From the NCBI GenBank assembly GCA_032718475.1, contig JAUCBJ010002488.1, positions 1 through 31,712 on the forward strand: a stretch of 31,712 nt of DNA, written 5' to 3'. The notes beneath the pieces were generated by a model, which did no database searches, was not told the DNA's origin, and saw only the letters and a program-made list of their open reading frames with translations. The translations under genes were made by a program, and so were the position numbers. This DNA comes from Nemertoderma westbladi (taxonomy: Eukaryota > Xenacoelomorpha > Nemertodermatida > Nemertodermatidae). Of this stretch, positions 11,218 to 21,241 are shown piece after piece. Position 1 is the stretch's first letter. Every line of letters begins with the position of its first letter.

Positions 11218-12543
11218 TCAGCAGTTAGAGCTGCTGACTACTGCTGCTCTAAATAATCGGACCTTAAGTTTCCGATTAATTCTCGGTGACTTCCAAATCC
11301 TGGAAAGCCTATTCAAGGCTGCCCATGCCTTTCCCTTACGTATTCGAAGGTCCTCACCTGAGTTCCGGATCCATGATCCCAGGTAACAGAAGTCATCCAC
11401 ATGCTCAAGCATACCATCTTTTGAGCTTATGCTCATCCGATCAGAGACTTGCTGAGGACTTTCAAAGTTAACTGTCAAAATTTTGGTCTTTCTGGAGTTA
11501 ATAAAAAGACCAACACTAGAAGCAGCATGTTCTAATGAGCTGAGGAGCCGTTGGGCTCCCTCTAGTGATTCTGAGAGTACTCCTAAGTCATCAGCAAAGT
11601 CTAGATCAGTTAGGTACTTGGCAGGATTTCCCCGACTTCTGGAGCCAGTAGGTGGAGTTATCATCACCCCATCATCATTATGATGATCTAAGGACATGTG
11701 TAGAACATAGTCAACAACAATTATGAACAAGAATGGTGCAAGTGTGTCTCCCTGGAGGACGATCCATAACACTTCAAATGGTTCTGTGTCACCATCAACA
11801 GTAGACACAAATGTTGTCGAACCATCATATACTGATCTGATTGCTGCAATAATTTCATCAGGAATCCCATATAATGAAAGTATGCTGAACATACGTGAGC
11901 GAGAGACAGAATCAAAGGCCTTGAAGAAGTCAACAAAGATAACAGCCAGATGCCTGTCTTTCTTTTTTGATAACTCTTCAATTATCCTTCTAAGTGCCAA
12001 AATGGGCTCCATGGTCCCACGACCTTTACGGAACCCATTCTGACTTCCACGGAGCAGTCTCTCAATGGGATCCCTGATGCGATTTAATAGAATTCTATTG
12101 TATAGCTTTGCAGCAATCGAGATCAATGAGATTCCCCGAAAAGAACCATAGAGTTTTAGGTTGCCCTTCTTGGGAGCTGGCACCAACTTATTTGTTTTCA
12201 TTTCTTGTGGAACTCTTGTTGTTCGGTACATGTCTACTATGATGGTATAGATGAGCTTTAAACACTCAGGTATTTTAAAGACCTCAGGAGGAACACCATC
12301 TACTCCACTGGCACGATTGGTCTTAATGCTCTTTGCATCAGCCTTCACTTCTGCAAAGGAGATATCACTAATGGGAATATCTGGGAGTACAGACTCAGAC
12401 ACTTTTACTTCTATAAAGTTATCAGGCAATACCCTGTCATTATTGAGGAGCTTTTCAAAATGAGCATTCCAACCATTGAGGCAATCGGCTGGTGATTCAG
12501 CCTTAACCTTGGTGGTTGGTTGGCTTTTTCGACCAGCAAGCAA
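11218..12543 (-). pseudogene. LINE reverse transcriptase domain
   Basis: A 441-codon frame with no stop. RT motifs in order: NRASGVDGVPPEVFK (block 1), YGSFRGISLISIAAKLYNRI (block 2), FRKGRGT, FVDFFKAFDSVSR (catalytic Asp, block A), LQGDTLAPFLFIIVVDYVL (block B), LDFADD (catalytic pair, block C) and CYLGSWI in the thumb. All catalytic aspartates are present, so the domain is well preserved. It copies element RNA at a nicked target. The upstream endonuclease frame overlaps it at 12411-12543 and must be joined by a shift near 12540. Confidence 0.85.
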
Positions 12544-14092
12544 ATTGATCGATCTCCATGCCTGCTGTCGTCAGCATCATTGATGGCATCAACCTGTTGG
12601 TTTATTAGCTCCTGTAAATTAACAGAGTACGGCCAGTTCAGGGACCTAGAAGCAGCCTTAACTGCATTCTTTGCCGCTGTAGTCTGTTTGAGTCGGGACT
12701 CTTTCTGCGCCTTGTAGAGGTCATTTCGGCACTTCTGAATTTTGTTGTCAGTCCAGGGGGCCCGTTTCCTGTTTCGAGGGTATACAGGAACTGTTTCTGC
12801 AGCTGCTAACTTAACTGCCTCTATGAAGGCAGTATAGCCCTCACAGTGATCTGCCGCCTCAGAGGCAAGAACCTCATACCTGTTGCTCAGCTGTAGTGTG
12901 AAGCTGGATCTCACACTTGGCTGTTGCAACAGAGAGGACCAGTCATGCCGTGGCAAGGCAGATTTCGTTGTTCTGCTAGCACGCAGACTAAGTCTTACCT
13001 TGGCCACAATATGGCGGTGATCACTGGAGAAGTGTCGTAGTGTAAATGCATTACAGTCTTGTATAGAGCTCCTGTATTTCCTACGAAACAGGATATGGTC
13101 TATCTGGGACTTGTGACCACTGGGTCCACTATGAGTCCATAGCTTTCCAGTTTGCTTCTTGAACTGGGTTCCAGCCGAAAACAATCCATTTCCAGAGATA
13201 AAATCCTGAAGATGGACGGAATTTCGGTTAACACTATTGCTATAGACCCAGGGCGATGTAGGTGATTGATGCAGACTTGAATTAAAGTCTCCCAGGATTG
13301 TTAAGAATGCATGCTGATCCACTCCATCAGTAGCTGCTTGTAGATTCTGGTAGAAATTTTCCACCTCCTCTACAGGGGCAACAGTAGTTGCCCCTGTAGA
13401 ACCACCGTAAGAAACTTCTTAGCCAGTCTTCCAGAACATGAGAAGTGGCAACGGATGATGCGGTTAGAGATTTGGTCTATTTTGTCCAATGCTGCATGTG
13501 CAGTTGGATTCATCAATAGACCAATTCCACCATTGCCACTATCATCTGCCGAAGCTAGGGCGAGTCGCCAACTGGCCCCCATGTCCTTAATCAGAACCTC
13601 ATCAGTGTGTCCAGTCTGCATTTGGTGCTCTTGAACACCCACTGCACTAAGAGAAAGCTTATCTGCCAAGGCAGTCAGCTCACCTTGTCGCATTGGGGAC
13701 CCGAGTGTTAGGGTGTTTACTGAGGCTAGTCTAGTGACTTGCCTCAGATTCACCAATGGCTTTGTTGGTCGGGGTGGAACATGAGAGTAGCCTCCAACGC
13801 CAGAATCCATCTCCCCCTCACAATCTGGCCTCCCTGGTGACCCAGGGTTTGGGCCAAAAAGGTCATCAGGAAAGGGACTCAAAGAATTGTTTGCCGCTTC
13901 TCTCCAGTAGGGGGGGGAGAGAGGCAGCCGGTCAGGAGATAACTGACGCCTGTGAGGCCGATTGTGTCCAGTCATTCCACTGGCCTCTAGTGGCTGGACC
14001 TCCGTATTACTAATGTAATCCATAGTGGGGGTTGGGGGGTGCTTTTTTGCCGAGTCAGCTCTCGGGGCAAATACCACACCCTGGTTTGCCAT
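12411..14092 (-). pseudogene. LINE N-terminal region and APE-type endonuclease (frameshifted)
   Basis: Two frames are involved: 13370-14092 and 12411-13364. The first has a Pro-rich N-terminus from MANQGVVFAPRAD, then NTLTLGSPMRQGEL and GVQEHQ (endonuclease Glu) and GNGGIGLLM. The second carries LGDFNSSL (Asp/Asn), QIDHILFRR and SSDHRHIVAKVRL (the catalytic SDH), followed by a basic linker. These are the hallmark motifs of the apurinic-like endonuclease that nicks target DNA. The frames are separated by an exact hairpin at 13370-13399 that looks like an inverted duplication. Confidence 0.82.
13370..13399. repeat. Inverted duplication at the LINE endonuclease frameshift
   Basis: CTACAGGGGCAAC (13370-13382) and its exact reverse complement (13387-13399) surround AGTA. 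The two endonuclease frames break exactly here, so the hairpin probably arose by template switching and caused the shift. Confidence 0.9.
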
Positions 14093-14510
14093 TCCACAGG
14101 GTGGGTGTTGCAGTGGAGTCAGATATGAGGCCCGTCACCCATATCTACTCTGGCACACATGACCCACCATTGGCTGTGCCGCCCATCTGCTGGGTCATGC
14201 CCTGTACCCCTGCTGCCAGGTGCAGGTCGCAGTGAAGTGCACTCATAGTGGACATTAGAACACTCTACTCCTGGCCAGCCATTGGTAGATCACCATCTGC
14301 CTGGCTACGCCATATACCCCTGCAGCCAAGTATATGGGTCCTTAATCCAGGACCAAGGGCGTCCTTATCCCAGAACAAAGGGGGTCCTAGTTACAGGACC
14401 AGATTTGCCCTAGTAAGAGGGTCTATGCAGCTACAGGTGGCACCTCCTTTATGCTGCATGGAGGTGGCAAGTTTTCTTTATCAATGACCTAGAAAACCTG
14501 ACCTGACCTG

Positions 14511-14553
14511 AAACCAGCAGTAGTCCGACCTAGATATAAACACACGGATGATA
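14511..14553 (+). repeat. Right target-site duplication of the LINE (43 bp)
   Basis: Second copy of 10766-10808, with one A/G difference. The G before it (14510) also matches the left side, so the exact LINE boundary is ambiguous by one base. Confidence 0.93.
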
Positions 14554-14728
14554 AGGATCAAGCTGATTCTGTGAATTCTCGTCGTCCTACTCGTTTCTGT
14601 CCTCAGTGTCAGTTGTTAAGTTCGAGTGGTGTGGCTGCAAGCTGCAATCACTGCTTTAAGTGTAGTAGCTCTGAACACTTTGCTATAGGATGTAGAAAAG
14701 TGAGAAATAGTGGTTCTAACAACAGTGA

Positions 14729-15727
14729 CAACCAGTCGCAGGGAAACGGGAACCGGCTGTTTCCAAGGGACGGGCAATAGTCGTGAAGAATAGTCAAACT
14801 CAAAAGTCCCCTACTAAAGTTTATAGAGCCCCAAGTATACCAACTGAAGAAGAACTATTTTTGTGCAGTTTAACTAGTTCACCCAATAATGGAAATGAAA
14901 AATTAGTTAAGTTGGTTGGACGGCGGTGTACTGTGTCATGTTGGCTCAATGGAGTTAAGTGCGAGGCCTTGTGGGATTCAGGAGCACAGGTCTGTGTAGT
15001 TTCTAAACTCTGGGTGGAACAGAACATGCCAGAGTCTGAAATACATTCGATAGGAGACTTACTAGATTCCAATCTCTCACTTAAAGCAGCTAATGGTTCT
15101 AATATTCCATATCTTGGGTGGATTCCTGTTAAATTCAAGTTGAGTGACTCATGCCAAGATAATGTAGGAGGGGATAACTCGGACATGTTGATTGTGGTTC
15201 CAGTATTAGGAGCGTCTACCAACAATATCACCAGACCAATTATTGGATATAATGTGATAGAGTTGTATACTGCTAACCGAGTAAAAAACTGTGTTGACCT
15301 TGAGAGTGTTGATATTGAGATTGCGGCAGCTTTTCGAATTAAATGCAGTCATGCTAACGAGTTTGTTAAGGTCACTTTTAGTAATCAAGATTCGTTGAAT
15401 GGGAATACTGCAAGAACTGGAAAGAAACCAACAATATTGCGTCCAAAGATTGTCAGCAATATTTGTGTTAGTGTTCTCAGTTCTAACATTTCGAACAATG
15501 ATTCAAAGTTATTTCAAGGAAATGAAGAACTGAATCTCCATTTCCCAGATATCAATGTTGTTGATTGTTTAGTTGATATTAGTCGATCTAACGAATCTCG
15601 CTCAACATTTGTAGTCTACCTTGAAAACACATCTGCTAAAACTGTTCGTATTCCTCCATTGACAGTTATTGGTACAATTTATTCGATCAAGTCACTGTTT
15701 CCTTTTGAATTCCTTTTGAATTGGTAA
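14729..15727 (+). pseudogene. pol: Element A pol: aspartic protease region
   Basis: LWDSGAQVCVVS carries the retropepsin active site (DSG instead of the common DTG), and RPIIGYNVIEL is the second conserved hydrophobic-Gly block. The enzyme would process Gag-Pol. The frame ends at a stop created by an 11-bp tandem duplication (CCTTTTGAATT, 15701-15722). After it, RT resumes without the usual short segment that precedes the IELTD block, so a deletion is likely there. It is expressed only through frameshifting from gag. Confidence 0.78.
14741..14747 (+). promoter_or_regulatory. Candidate -1 frameshift slippery site, element A gag-pol
   Basis: GGGAAAC is placed in the gag frame as G GGA AAC. Pol is in the -1 frame and is open from 14729, so the heptamer falls inside the 52-base overlap before the gag TAG. 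No strong downstream stem is obvious; GGGAC near 14766 could pair with GTCCC near 14806. Confidence 0.55.
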
Positions 15728-15743
15728 CATTCCTTCTCTTCAA

Positions 15744-17268
15744 ATGAATATTGAATTAACTGATCAAGTTCCAGTTCGTAGAACCTACCACTCAATTCCT
15801 CGACCAATGTATGAAGAAGTTAAAACTTATCATAATGATTTGATCAGGAATGGATTCATTGAGAAATCGAACTCACCTTATGCAGCACCTTTAATTTGTG
15901 TTATGAAGTCTTGTGGCGGATTGAGAGTCTGTGTTGATTATCGTGCACTAAATAACAAAATAATTCGTGATCAACATCCATTGCCAAAGATTCAAGATTT
16001 AATCGACAACCTGGGAGGTAAAGAGTGGTATTCTCTACTAGATGAAGCCAGAGCTTACCATCAGGGCTATGTTAGGGAAGATTGTCGAAAGGTTACTGCA
16101 TTTGTGACACCCTGGGGACAGTACCAGTGGATTCGAATTCCCTTTGGTTTATCCAATGGTCCAAGCTGCTTCCAGAGGAAAATGGAAGAAATATTAGAAG
16201 ATGCGGTCATCTTCTGAAATATGCAACCCTTCTCAAGATGATATCATTGTATATAGTAATGAGTTTGAAAAACATCTCATTAATATTCGAACAGTTTTCC
16301 ACAAGTTGAAATCTGCAGGTGTGAAACTAAAAATTAAGAAATGTCTACTCTTTCAACGGAAAATTAGATTTCTTGGTTTTATAATTTCGAAGGATGGATA
16401 TTCCATTGATGACTCTAATAAAGAGGCAGTCCTTAAGTGAAAGGAAAGTAAGATTGAAAGTTTTGGCCAACTACGGAAGATATTAGGATTTTTGAATTAT
16501 TACTGCAAATTCATAAAGAACTTTGCACAGAAGGCGGAACTGCTCTATGAATTATTGAAGATTGAGAATTGTTGTATGTCACAGAAAAAGACTAAAAATG
16601 GACAAGTACCATCCAGTCAAGCCATTTCGTTGTCTGTTTATCCTTATGAAGTTCTTCATAAACTGATTGATGCTGTCATTAGCTCTGAAGTAATGGTGTA
16701 CCCAGATTTTCCCAAGCCCTTTGTTTTGACAACAGATGCTAGCGCCGATGGTCTTGGTGGATTTTTATATCAGAAACAAAGGGATGGTAATCTAAAAGTT
16801 GTTGCTTATGCCTCTCGTTCTTTGACTCCACCTGAAAAGAATTACCACCTACACTCTGGTAAACTCGAATTTTTAGCGCTTAAGTGGTTGGTTGCTGAGA
16901 AGTTTCGTGATTATCTACTCTATACTTCTCATTTCACAGTTTATACCAATAACAACCCACTTGTCTATGTGAAAACCACCGCTAAGTTGAATGCTACTGG
17001 TCTCCGTTGGATGTCTGAACTGGCAGATTTTAATTTTGACATTGTGTATAGACCAGGCAAGAGTAATACTGATGCCGACTTTCTTTCAAGATTCCCTCAT
17101 TCTGAACAAACTGATGATCAAAGTCAAACCCTACTCGAGAATGAAGTTAATGCTCTCCTAATGTGTATGAGTTGCAATGAAGAACTGTTTCTTGTTCCAG
17201 AATCTGTTCATGTTGAATTCAATGGTTATGATGAATTTGGTGATAGTCTTAATGTTAATAGTATATAA
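15744..17268 (+). pseudogene. pol: Element A pol: reverse transcriptase and RNase H
   Basis: The RT palm and fingers run from MNIELTDQVPVRRTYHSIPR through CVDYRALNNKII and LLDEARAYHQG (catalytic Asp) to RIPFGLSNGPSCFQR. A shift near 16200-16235 follows. The YLDD box is degraded to SQDDIIVYSN. RFLGFIISKDG and LGFLNYYCKFIKNF are the connection. RNase H has LTTDASADGLGG, KLEFLALKW and YTNNNPL. TGA at 16438 and TAA at 17266 are in-frame nonsense codons, since reading continues in the same frame after both. The active site is therefore damaged and the enzyme is dead. Confidence 0.85.
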
Positions 17269-17277
17269 TCCATTGCT

Positions 17278-19039
17278 TTGACTGAAATTGCTGGGAAACA
17301 AGATAGCGATCCTTGCATTGGACCCGTCATTAAATATATGAAATTGGGAAAGTTCCTGTCTAAAGCTGAAAGATCAGGAGAGTCAGCAGGTACCTCAGTT
17401 CTAATGCGAGAATGGAATAAACTTTTCTTCCAAAATGGTGTTTTGCATCGCAAGACCAGTTCAAACTCTCAGATGATACTACCTCAATGTCTTCATGCGC
17501 TTGTGATGGATGAACTTCACAATAAAATGGGACACCCTGGAGTGGAACACACTCTAAGTTTAATTCGAGACAGATTCTTTTGGCCACAAATGCAGAAAGA
17601 TGTTGACCAATTTGTCACTACTCGATGTCCTTGTTTACAGCGCAAGAAACCCAATGTTAGTGATCGTGCTGCTATGGTTCCTATCATCAGCACTCGTCCT
17701 TTTGAGATAATTTCCCTCGATTTTCTAAAAATTGAGAACAGACAAAGTCCTCGAAGCGTCCAATATGTTCTAGTGTTGGTTGATCACTTCACTCGGTTCA
17801 TGCAAAGTTACACTACTCGAAATAAAAAAGCCACAACAGCTGCTAACTGCCTATTCAATGATTTCATTCCTCGTTTTGGTTTCCCGGAGCGTATCTTACA
17901 TGACCAAGGAAAGGAGTTTGATAATAAACTGTTTGCTCAACTTACAAAACTCACTGGTATTAAAGACTCTCGTACTACCCCTTATCATCCCCAGTGTGAT
18001 GGGAAAACTGAGCGATTTAATCGAACCATTTTGAGTATGTTTCGAACTCTCACTGATACTGAGAAGAATAAATGGCCAAGCCATCTTGGAAAAGTTGTTC
18101 ATGCGTATAATTGTACCAGACACGCATCAACTGGATTTTCTCCATTTTATCTTCTGTTCGGTAGAACTCCACGACTACCAATAGATATATTGTTTAGCCT
18201 TTCTACTCCTGATTATGTGTCAAGTTCTGAATCTTCCAACAATCGTTATAAGTCAAATGTTGACAAGTATAAACAGTCAATGGCTGAGGCTTACCGTTTG
18301 GCTAATAAACAAAATGCTAAGGAGGCCTTGCATGGCAGTTATGATAAGAAGGTTCGTGGTGTTGATCTTGGTCCTGGTGACAGAGTATTAGTTCGAAATA
18401 TGTCTCAGAAAGATGATGGCCACCGAAAACTGAAATCCTATTGGGAGCCCAATGTTTATATTGTCAAGAAATGTGTTGGAGACAACCCAGTATAAGTTCT
18501 AGAATCTGAAACTGATAAAACAGTTCAACGTACCTTTCATCGCAATTAATTGCTTCCATGTGATTATTTATCTTTGGATACCTCTGGAAGTAAAAACTCT
18601 TCTCCAGTATCGACAAGTAAGCGGCACGTTTCTCCACGAAATCATTCAAATCAAGCTTGTCATGGGACTGAGATAGCTGATAAATCCGATAACTCCAGTG
18701 ATGATGAATTGCCAGTTGGTTATCTCTCTCCATGTTCTGGATCGAATTCGAATAATGCGGATGATTTTTCCATTCCAGTAATTCCAGATCCTCCCTGAGT
18801 TGTTGTTCAATCGACAGCTCCCCCTACTCGTGCATTGGATCCTCGAGCTCAACCGTTATTCCTCCACCAGAATGGGAAATTCTCCATCTGTGAGCAACGA
18901 TAGCTCACGACGTCAACGGAATCCTAATCTCTGGCGAGTACATTTACGTAACCCTTATCCACTGAGTAACCGCTTACGGGAAGCTCCAGTTTCCACTTTG
19001 TACACTGAGCCCTATTATCCAACATATAACTTTAACTAA
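17278..19039 (+). pseudogene. pol: Element A pol: integrase and C-terminal tail
   Basis: The same frame as RNase H continues after the TAA. The zinc domain is HNKMGHPGVEH with CPCLQRK. The DDE core has SLDFL, LHDQGKEFDN and CDGKTERFNRT, so all three acidic residues are present. A GPY/F-like segment lies near 18400-18480. In-frame TAA at 18493 and 18547 and TGA at 18796 interrupt the tail, then a frameshift near 18860 leads to LWRVHLRNPYPLSNRLRE and a stop at 19039. The integrase would insert element DNA into the genome. The Ser/Asn-rich tail has no recognised chromodomain. Confidence 0.87.
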
Positions 19040-19693
19040 CAAAATATTATGGATATTCTGAGCCTGGGCTCGGACCTACTATGATGATGGCCTACCCATT
19101 CCCCACTGTTCAGAGTATCCCGCATACCACGTCATTTTTATCTTGGCTTATGAACGTTCTAAACACTTGGCTCTACAATATTGCGCCCTATTGATTATTT
19201 GTTTCTTAGAAAATGTTTTTGTGAGAAATCGATTAATTGTTTGAGGATAGTTAACGTGTTTAGTTTTATGATATAAATTTTAGCCTCATTCATTAACCCT
19301 ATAATAATATTGCCGTACTTAATTAATGAATATGGTATTTTTTTAATATATAATTGTAATTTTGTCTTTGTAACTGACTGAACATTTAATTACGTATTCT
19401 TTCATAGCAATGTAGCTATTATTATTGGAATACTAAAATTATTTCGTATTTAAAAGAAAATAGTTACACTAATTTAATACTACTCTGGGTAATTATTTTG
19501 GATTACTGTAATATCAATAATGATATTGATATACTTATTATCCCACTGAAGTCGTATCTTTTGTGTTAACAACCTGGCCAGTTGTGTAACAGAATTTTGT
19601 TGTTGTAAACAGTTTTGTAAACAGTAAACAATTTTCGTATTTGTCTGTTTATTTTGTTGCTCGATGTTGTTAAGCCATTGAGGACAATAGATC
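19040..19693. other. Element A 3' untranslated region
   Basis: AT-rich sequence between the pol stop and the polypurine tract, with no ORF that I trust. It contains a short palindromic AATATCAATAATGATATTG near 19510. Confidence 0.7.
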
Positions 19694-19709
19694 AAAAAAA
19701 AAGAAGGGG
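19694..19709 (+). other. Polypurine tract of element A
   Basis: AAAAAAAAAGAAGGGG lies four bases before the 3' LTR start. It is the plus-strand primer in LTR-element reverse transcription. Confidence 0.85.
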
Positions 19710-19713
19710 TGAG

Positions 19714-19947
19714 TGTAATATGGGACCCCTTATCGAACTACATACAGTATGTATTGAAGGGACCTAATTTTAGGGACTGCCGCTACCGGTACTTACAATG
19801 TTTTTCATCTGGACTACCGCTACTGGTACTTACAATGTGTACCAGGATTATTTCTGATGTTAGGGTAGATTAATGATTATTACTACAGCTGTACCGTGGA
19901 TTTTGGTTTTATCGGTATTCAATCAATGGGATTATGTTAATACAACA
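19714..19947 (+). repeat. 3' LTR of element A, truncated
   Basis: It matches the 5' LTR from TGTAATATGGG to AATACAACA and then stops. The last ~31 bases present in the 5' LTR are missing, and unrelated transposase-like coding sequence begins at once. It has one complete 37-bp internal unit against two in the 5' LTR. The truncation means the junction at 19947/19948 is a deletion or recombination point rather than the integration site. Confidence 0.85.
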
Positions 19948-21241
19948 TGACAGCACATCTGTAACCACCGGCTGGAAGAATGGTGTAATAGCAAACCTAG
20001 AAAAGTTACTTCACAAACCACTTCAACGAAGTATTTGTCTCCTTCATATTAATGAACTGCCACTGCGGCACTTGATCACTGAATTAGACGGTCAAACAAC
20101 AGGAGTTACTTCGTTTTCTGGGCCTATTGGGAAAGAATTAAATAACTGCCACTTGAGACCTGTTGTATGCTTCAAAGCAATTCCTAATACTGAGTTTCCA
20201 GAAATACCGGAAAACATTTGTAAACAATTATCTGTAGATCAACGATACCTTTTAGATATTTGCCGTGCAGTTATGTCTGGTTCTGTTCCTAATAAGCTGG
20301 CATGCTTGAAACATGGCCCGGTGAACCATTCATGCTGGTTAAGTACTACATCCAGAATTCTGTGGTACTATATTTCAATTACAAACCCATCAGAAACACA
20401 TGAACGACTTACATCCTATATTGTAAATATTTACACCCCGATGTGGTTTAACATTAAGCATCATTGGGAGTTTGAGAATGGAAGTTTACACTTCTTAACA
20501 ATTCTACGGCTTTGTAGAAATCACCTTAGTGATACTGAGAAGAGTGTCGTTTACCCAGTACTAAAACAGGGTTCATACTTCGCTCATAGTGAAAACGTGC
20601 TGGTTCGCATGTTGGGATCTGTTGATTTAAATATACGAACTGAAGCTCTGGAAATAATATGGAGTGAACGATTATCAAATATGATTAACTCTCAGAAACT
20701 CAGGGTTTTTAAAGTTCCCCAACTTACTTGTGCCGAGAGTAGTTACAGAGACCTTTTGGTGAGCAACAAAGTCGAATACCTTCCCCCTATTATATCAGAA
20801 AAACCGTTTTTCTTACTCGCTAAAGAAATAGAAGATGCTAAAGAAATAGAAGATGTTCCGTTGAAATTATTAATCCCATGTCACTCCCAGGCTGTTGAGA
20901 GACTTATCTGTTGTGTAACAAACACATCGAAACGTGATAAAATGTTATAGGCCAGAAACGTGGAGGACGGCTACATTCGTTCTATGCTTTCAAGTAGAAA
21001 GGAAATGCCGAAATTTCGATCAAGAAAGAATTTTAGTTGTTTTTTATCTGTTCAATATTATTTCATGTGTATTAAATGGTTGGTTGAGTTGGCAATAGTC
21101 GAGCAATTATATAATAACTATCATAACAAAAAATGTTGTTTGTTTATTGTTTGCACTAATTGTGCTGGGGTCTTGATTTGTCAAAAATTTGGAAAGCTGT
21201 TTTTTAGTGGTTTTATGCCATTTCGCACATTTCTAGCATAG
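19934..21241 (+). pseudogene. Transposase-like protein, 5'-truncated, with CX2H motif; start codon lies in the LTR
   Basis: An open frame of 338 codons begins with an ATG inside the truncated 3' LTR. The LTR supplies MLIQH, and foreign sequence starts with DSTSVTTGWKNG. Conserved-looking blocks: SICLLHINELPLRHL (a C-x2-H), LDGQTTGVTSFSGPIGKEL, VDQRYLLDICRAV, and HSCWLSTTSRILWYYI. One TAG at 20948 interrupts the frame, which continues with RNVEDGYIRSMLSSRKEMPK and ends at 21241 (trusted to about 21040). I recognise the pattern from unnamed metazoan proteins. Asp, then C-x2-H, then a later acidic residue (ALEIIWSERL is one candidate Glu) resembles RNase H-fold DDE transposases with a C/D-x2-H signature, so a DNA-transposon origin is inferred. 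An 18-bp in-frame tandem duplication sits at 20819-20854. Confidence 0.55.

Larger units (their letters stand above)
10809..14510 (-). mobile_element. Non-LTR retrotransposon (LINE, APE-endonuclease type) inserted in element A gag
   Basis: About 3.7 kb lies between the 43-bp target duplications, with all coding on minus. Its 5' end (right side, near 14510) has a short GACCTGACCTG repeat and a roughly 400-bp leader. The order is an N-terminal extension, an apurinic-type endonuclease, a linker, RT and a C-terminal domain. The 3' end on the left finishes TAGTAG, without a poly-A tail, as in some RTE-like clades that end in short repeats. The clade is not certain (RTE/jockey-like peptide motifs). 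Frameshifts at about 13385, 12540 and 11225 make it non-autonomous. Confidence 0.88.
14511..14780 (+). pseudogene. gag: Element A gag, 3' part with CCHC zinc knuckle
   Basis: It resumes in the same frame as the left half, beginning with the second copy of the 43-bp target duplication. CFKCSSSEHFAIGC is a C-x2-C-x4-H-x4-C knuckle, preceded by extra CPQC and SCNHC cysteines. The nucleocapsid binds element RNA. The tail is Asn, Gln and Arg rich and ends at TAG 14778-14780. Pol overlaps it in the -1 frame. Confidence 0.85.
9059..19947 (+). mobile_element. Element A: old Ty3/gypsy LTR retrotransposon, interrupted by a LINE
   Basis: It has two related LTRs (9059-9340 and 19714-19947), a TGG primer binding site after the first and a purine tract before the second. 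Between them lie gag, protease, RT, RNase H and integrase in Ty3/gypsy order. The span is 10.9 kb, or about 7.2 kb without the 3.7-kb LINE in gag. Coding is broken by at least four frameshifts and six in-frame nonsense codons. The LTRs differ by substitutions and by one 37-bp tandem unit, so the insertion is old. No target duplication can be found because the second LTR lacks its last ~35 bases. Confidence 0.9.

Noticed and set aside
10571-18798. Variant genetic code reading TAA as glutamine
   Set aside because: Element B gag and pol, the host gene and other ORFs end at ordinary stops, and element A has frameshifts too, so simple decay explains the stops.
19948-19960. A target-site duplication for element A
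   Set aside because: The 3' LTR is truncated, and the bases before 9059 do not match those after 19947.
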